Shown here: positions 34,408 through 37,054 of the stretch, one piece after another
Position numbering within the stretch: the first letter of the stretch is position 1
Layout: every line of letters starts with the position of its first letter
Source: Lachnospiraceae bacterium
Lineage (GTDB): Bacteria; Bacillota; Clostridia; Lachnospirales; Lachnospiraceae
Length of the DNA: 37,054 bases
Reading direction: 5' to 3'
NCBI GenBank assembly: GCA_910575475.1
Contig: CAJTGD010000047.1
Location: 1 to 37,054, forward strand
Translations under genes and position numbers: made by a program
Notes under the pieces: model-generated
The model's input: only the letters and a program-made list of their open reading frames with translations
Database searches by the model: none
Told to the model about the DNA's origin: nothing

Positions 34408-34525
34408 CTTTCCCTCTTCTATAAATTGAATGATACGTCCTTTCCTTTTCTTTGAATGGAAACTTCCACAAAATGAAGACTTGCACCTTCTTTTTTCTAT
34501 TTCTGCCGCTCTGGATCGCTGCCAT

Positions 34526-36403
34526 TTAATAATGTATGATCACAGGCGTCCCTACCGACAGCATACTGTACAAAGCCCCCGCCTGATCAACAGGCATGTT
34601 GATGCAGCCATGGGAACCCAATCCGCTGGCATACAGCGAGCCTCCGAACGCCGGCTGCCAGTCAGCATCATGAAATCCGATCCCGCTCCAGGTCACGCGC
34701 ATCCAGTATCTGACCACGGTTCGGTACTCGGGCTGGCCTGTTGACGGATCGATCTCACCTACCAAAGTAGAATTCGGTTCCATCTCCAGGATGCTGTACA
34801 CACCGCTGGGTGTCTCCTTTGCCGGAGTCGGGACTCCGGTTACCACATCCGTCTCTAGCGCAGTGCTTCCATTCACAATATACCACATATGCTGGCCGGA
34901 CAGATCCACTTCCAAATAAGTGCTGCCCCAGTCCTGCGGTCCCCGGGAAGCCGCCGTCTGGCCGGCAACATAGATCGGCTCCCTTGTCACTACTTCTCCA
35001 TTCTTGATACTGTTGACCAACGCCGGAAATTCTGCTTCCTCATCCACGGACCATCCGTAAGTACCTCCTGACACCTCAACAGTCTTTCCCCATGGAGAGG
35101 TGATCGACCTGGTCTTGCCCACTGTATCGTACTGCTTTCCGAACTCTCTCAGCCATTCCCGGACGGCTCCCTCATTGAAAGTCACCTTCATCTCCGCGTC
35201 TGCTGTCACCCATTCGGAAATCAGTGTCTTGTCTACCACCACCGGCTGATCCATAGAGTACGTGATGCTTGCCTTGAGATACTGGTTCATCTCATTGCAG
35301 GCAGCCGTCACATCCCCGGATTCCGACGTATACTTGGGCAGGGCATAGCAGTTCTCCCCTACCATATCCAGCTCCGGCTGAAATTCCGAGATATACTGAT
35401 GGATCTTTTCACGGAGGAGCTCCTGATTCACCTCTGTACCCGTTACTTCCGGCTCCACCACATACTCCGTGCCGTTAAACTTGGGATACGCAGACGTGGG
35501 CGGGATCTGCTCCGCCTTAACCGCCTGGAGCCTGCTGATCTTATCCTCCAGCGCATCCCGGTCATAGGACACATCCACCGTAGCCTTGGAGGAATTTTTC
35601 ACAAAAAATGCCTGAGGCCAGAGAAATGCGTTCTGCCTTTTTAAAACATTTTCAATGTCCTTATTCTCATTGTATTTCAGAGAAATCTCTTCCCCGCTGA
35701 TGCTGTCTGTCTTATTGTCCTTTTCCAGAATTGTCAGGCTGTAGCCCTGCACCTGCTGTTCTATGTATTCCTTCACGTCTGCCGCTGTCTTCATGGAAAA
35801 GTCATGGCCGTTGATCTCCGTATTCATATAGAAATGACTCGTAAAATATACGGAAACGCCGATATAGCCCGCCGCAAGCACACCGACGAACACACCGGCC
35901 GCGATCAAAGGAATGGGAACTCCCGACTTTTTCGGTCTCCTCCCTGCACCTGATGTCCTGGCAGGATTGCCGGAATTCCGTTTTGTGCCCTGTCTTCCGG
36001 CTCCGGCCTTCTGTGGATCGGATTTTCCTGCGGTTCCTTTGGATGCTCCGGCCCTTTGCGCGGCGCCCTTCTGGGGACCGCTCTTTCCCGGGTTGCTTTT
36101 TGACGCATCGTTTTTTCCTGAAGTGCTTTTCTGTGAAGTGTTCTTTCCGGTGCTGCTCTTCTGTGTTCCGGTACCGGTCTTCTGCACTCCAGTTTTTCCG
36201 GTGCCGGTTTTCTGCGCTCCGGTTTTTCCAGTACCGGTTTTCTGCGCTCCAGCTTTTCCGGCACCATTCTTTTGCGCTCCGGTTTTTCCAGCATCAATCT
36301 TTTGCGCTCCGGTTTTTTCCTGACTGGTCTTTTTATTTCCAGTATCTTTTTTTCCTGGGTCATTTCTCATTTTGTCTGAATTCTTTTCGCTATCTTTTTT
36401 CAT
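34526..36403 (-). CDS. L,D-transpeptidase (YkuD) with lysine-rich repeat N-terminus
   Basis: Probably makes 3-3 cross-links in peptidoglycan or attaches proteins to it. The first 160 residues are cytoplasmic and basic, rich in Lys, Gly, Thr and Ala; residues 31-80 repeat the 10-residue unit TGAQKtgtGK five times. A transmembrane helix follows at about 162-187, then an extracellular region resembling the PG_binding_4 domain (about 200-460) and the YkuD domain at the C-terminus. Catalytic cysteine is C600 in SHGCIN, with the conserved histidine HDADW upstream. It follows a small acidic gene by 6 bases. The catalytic family is sure; the exact wall linkage is not. Confidence 0.9.
   Translation of the reverse strand: MKKDSEKNSDKMRNDPGKKDTGNKKTSQEKTGAQKIDAGKTGAQKNGAGKAGAQKTGTGKTGAQKTGTGKTGVQKTGTGTQKSSTGKNTSQKSTSGKNDASKSNPGKSGPQKGAAQRAGASKGTAGKSDPQKAGAGRQGTKRNSGNPARTSGAGRRPKKSGVPIPLIAAGVFVGVLAAGYIGVSVYFTSHFYMNTEINGHDFSMKTAADVKEYIEQQVQGYSLTILEKDNKTDSISGEEISLKYNENKDIENVLKRQNAFLWPQAFFVKNSSKATVDVSYDRDALEDKISRLQAVKAEQIPPTSAYPKFNGTEYVVEPEVTGTEVNQELLREKIHQYISEFQPELDMVGENCYALPKYTSESGDVTAACNEMNQYLKASITYSMDQPVVVDKTLISEWVTADAEMKVTFNEGAVREWLREFGKQYDTVGKTRSITSPWGKTVEVSGGTYGWSVDEEAEFPALVNSIKNGEVVTREPIYVAGQTAASRGPQDWGSTYLEVDLSGQHMWYIVNGSTALETDVVTGVPTPAKETPSGVYSILEMEPNSTLVGEIDPSTGQPEYRTVVRYWMRVTWSGIGFHDADWQPAFGGSLYASGLGSHGCINMPVDQAGALYSMLSVGTPVIIHY
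36164..36313 (-). repeat. 30-bp in-frame tandem repeats within the L,D-transpeptidase gene
   Basis: About five diverged 30-bp units encode the TGAQK-x5 repeats at residues 31-80. Copies differ in several bases, so they are not CRISPR repeats, and the period equals ten codons. The stretch may vary in length between strains by slippage (inference). Confidence 0.7.
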
Positions 36404-36409
36404 ATCTTC

Positions 36410-36709
36410 CTAATCCCGAACCTCCGAATTCCATTCTTTGCTTCCTGATGTCTGATATTGAATGTCTGTTTTCTTCCTGCTCTCATCCGCACCTGCCGGA
36501 TCGTTTTCTGTCAGGCTCCTTTTATGGTCTGGCATCAACGCACTTTTTTCCACCCGTGCCGGATCTTCCCTTTTGTTTTCATTCAAGTCCGTGTTTATGT
36601 CCTCATCTTCATCCAGATAATCATCTTCATCATCCAGATAGTAATCCTCATAATTTATCTCTTCTCCTGAGTAAGAATCATCATTCTGATCTTTGGCATT
36701 TTTGCTCAT
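36410..36709 (-). CDS. Small acidic protein upstream of the L,D-transpeptidase
   Basis: I do not recognise a family. I choose the start at 36709 (MSKNAKDQ) because GGGAG lies about 10 bases upstream; an ATG at 36760 in the same frame lacks a site. The 99-residue product has no signal or membrane segment. Residues 15-40 are strongly acidic, with runs of Asp/Glu and Tyr such as DDEDDYLDEDED, and the rest is hydrophilic and probably disordered. It stops 6 bases before the L,D-transpeptidase gene, so co-translation is likely. A link to the basic tail of that protein is only inferred. Confidence 0.65.
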   Translation of the reverse strand: MSKNAKDQNDDSYSGEEINYEDYYLDDEDDYLDEDEDINTDLNENKREDPARVEKSALMPDHKRSLTENDPAGADESRKKTDIQYQTSGSKEWNSEVRD

Positions 36710-36842
36710 CTGATACTTCTCCCTTAAAAATGAGTTACTGCTCTCACCTGAGGTATTCACAGCAACTTTTCATCCATCTGCTTCCTGAAGTGCGGATGGA
36801 TTTTAGACTCTGGAATCATCAACCTATAGACATCCAAATTTT

Positions 36843-36871
36843 ATTATATAACGAAAGGCTGGGAATGTACA
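36843..36871 (-). promoter_or_regulatory. Promoter of the acidic protein/L,D-transpeptidase operon
   Basis: On the minus strand the -10 is consensus TATAAT (36843-36848). The -35 TGTACA (36866-36871) at 17 bases is a weaker match. It gives a leader of about 130 bases to the start at 36709, in which I see no further feature. Confidence 0.55.
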
Positions 36872-36912
36872 GCACAAATCTCCTTAATCAGCTCTGACGC
36901 TTAAATTTATGC

Positions 36913-37054
36913 TTACTTTCTTAGAGCACATCGGATTTCATTTTTTTCATATCCTATGATCCGTACCATCCGATTTAAGCCATAAAATCCCTGTACTCTG
37001 TTTCCGTACCTTTTTTCTTTATCGTCTATCCTTCCATCACCACCTCTCCCTAAT
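36913..37054 (-). CDS. Possible C-terminal end of a protein running off the window
   Basis: A minus-strand frame is open from the window edge for 46 codons and stops with TAA at 36913-36915. It reads LGRGGDGRIDDKEKRYG and ends IRCALRK. I recognise no family. Its position just upstream of the next operon and the protein-like composition fit the end of a gene, but chance is possible because it is short. Confidence 0.3.
   Translation of the reverse strand, partial: LGRGGDGRIDDKEKRYGNRVQGFYGLNRMVRIIGYEKNEIRCALRK

Noticed and set aside
36164..36313. CRISPR or intergenic repeat
   Set aside because: The 30-bp units are diverged, tandem without spacers and in frame within a coding sequence.

Overview
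The window looks like the chromosome of an anaerobic Clostridia species, most likely a Lachnospiraceae gut bacterium. Support comes from an IspH-ribosomal protein S1 fusion, a six-gene Rnf complex, a sodium-pumping biotin decarboxylase cluster, strong AGGAGG-type ribosome binding sites and moderate GC. Almost every gene is on the minus strand; the clear exception is one gene in the first 1.3 kb. The family-level assignment is inference; no rRNA or tRNA gene is visible.

Bases 1-2180 are accessory DNA, apparently the worn end of a mobile element. It holds an unrecognised plus-strand gene (246-1250), a block of nested inverted repeats (1323-1531), six 8-bp direct repeats at about 21-bp spacing (1772-1884) and a stub of a large serine recombinase (2048-2179). 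The stub abuts a YesM-type sensor kinase that is cut off inside its ATPase domain. The kinase belongs to a decayed sugar ABC transporter operon (2180-6839) in which the binding protein and both permeases are each broken by nonsense, frameshift or deletion lesions.

From 6977 onward the window is well-kept core metabolism in compact minus-strand operons. (1) rnfCDGEAB (12090 to 7030) couples ferredoxin:NAD oxidoreduction to an ion gradient. (2) pepP-like, yhiN-like, cmk and ispH-rpsA (18106 to 12333) cover peptide turnover, CMP phosphorylation, isoprenoid synthesis and translation. (3) mmdA-like, oadG-like, biotin carrier, oadB and oadA (23440 to 18208) join two carboxyltransferases to one biotin carrier and one sodium pump. 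(4) gntR-icd (25593 to 23687) makes 2-oxoglutarate. (5) leuB-ilvD-ilvB-serC-serA (32510 to 25738) makes branched-chain amino acids and serine. (6) yajC and tgt serve protein export and tRNA queuosine. (7) A short acidic protein and an L,D-transpeptidase with a lysine-rich repeat tail act at the cell wall. Credible terminators and sigma-A-like promoters separate most operons.

Rnf and the decarboxylase pump both turn redox or decarboxylation energy into an ion gradient, and icd and the amino acid genes draw on the same pyruvate, oxaloacetate and 2-oxoglutarate pools. A GTATAC-centred palindrome occurs at the rnf promoter and a related one at the gntR promoter, which hints at shared control. I found no CRISPR array, defence system or clearly new multi-gene system. 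The most unusual material is the mobile-element scar on the left, the hybrid decarboxylase cluster, the RnfE cysteine tail and the acidic/basic pair beside the L,D-transpeptidase.
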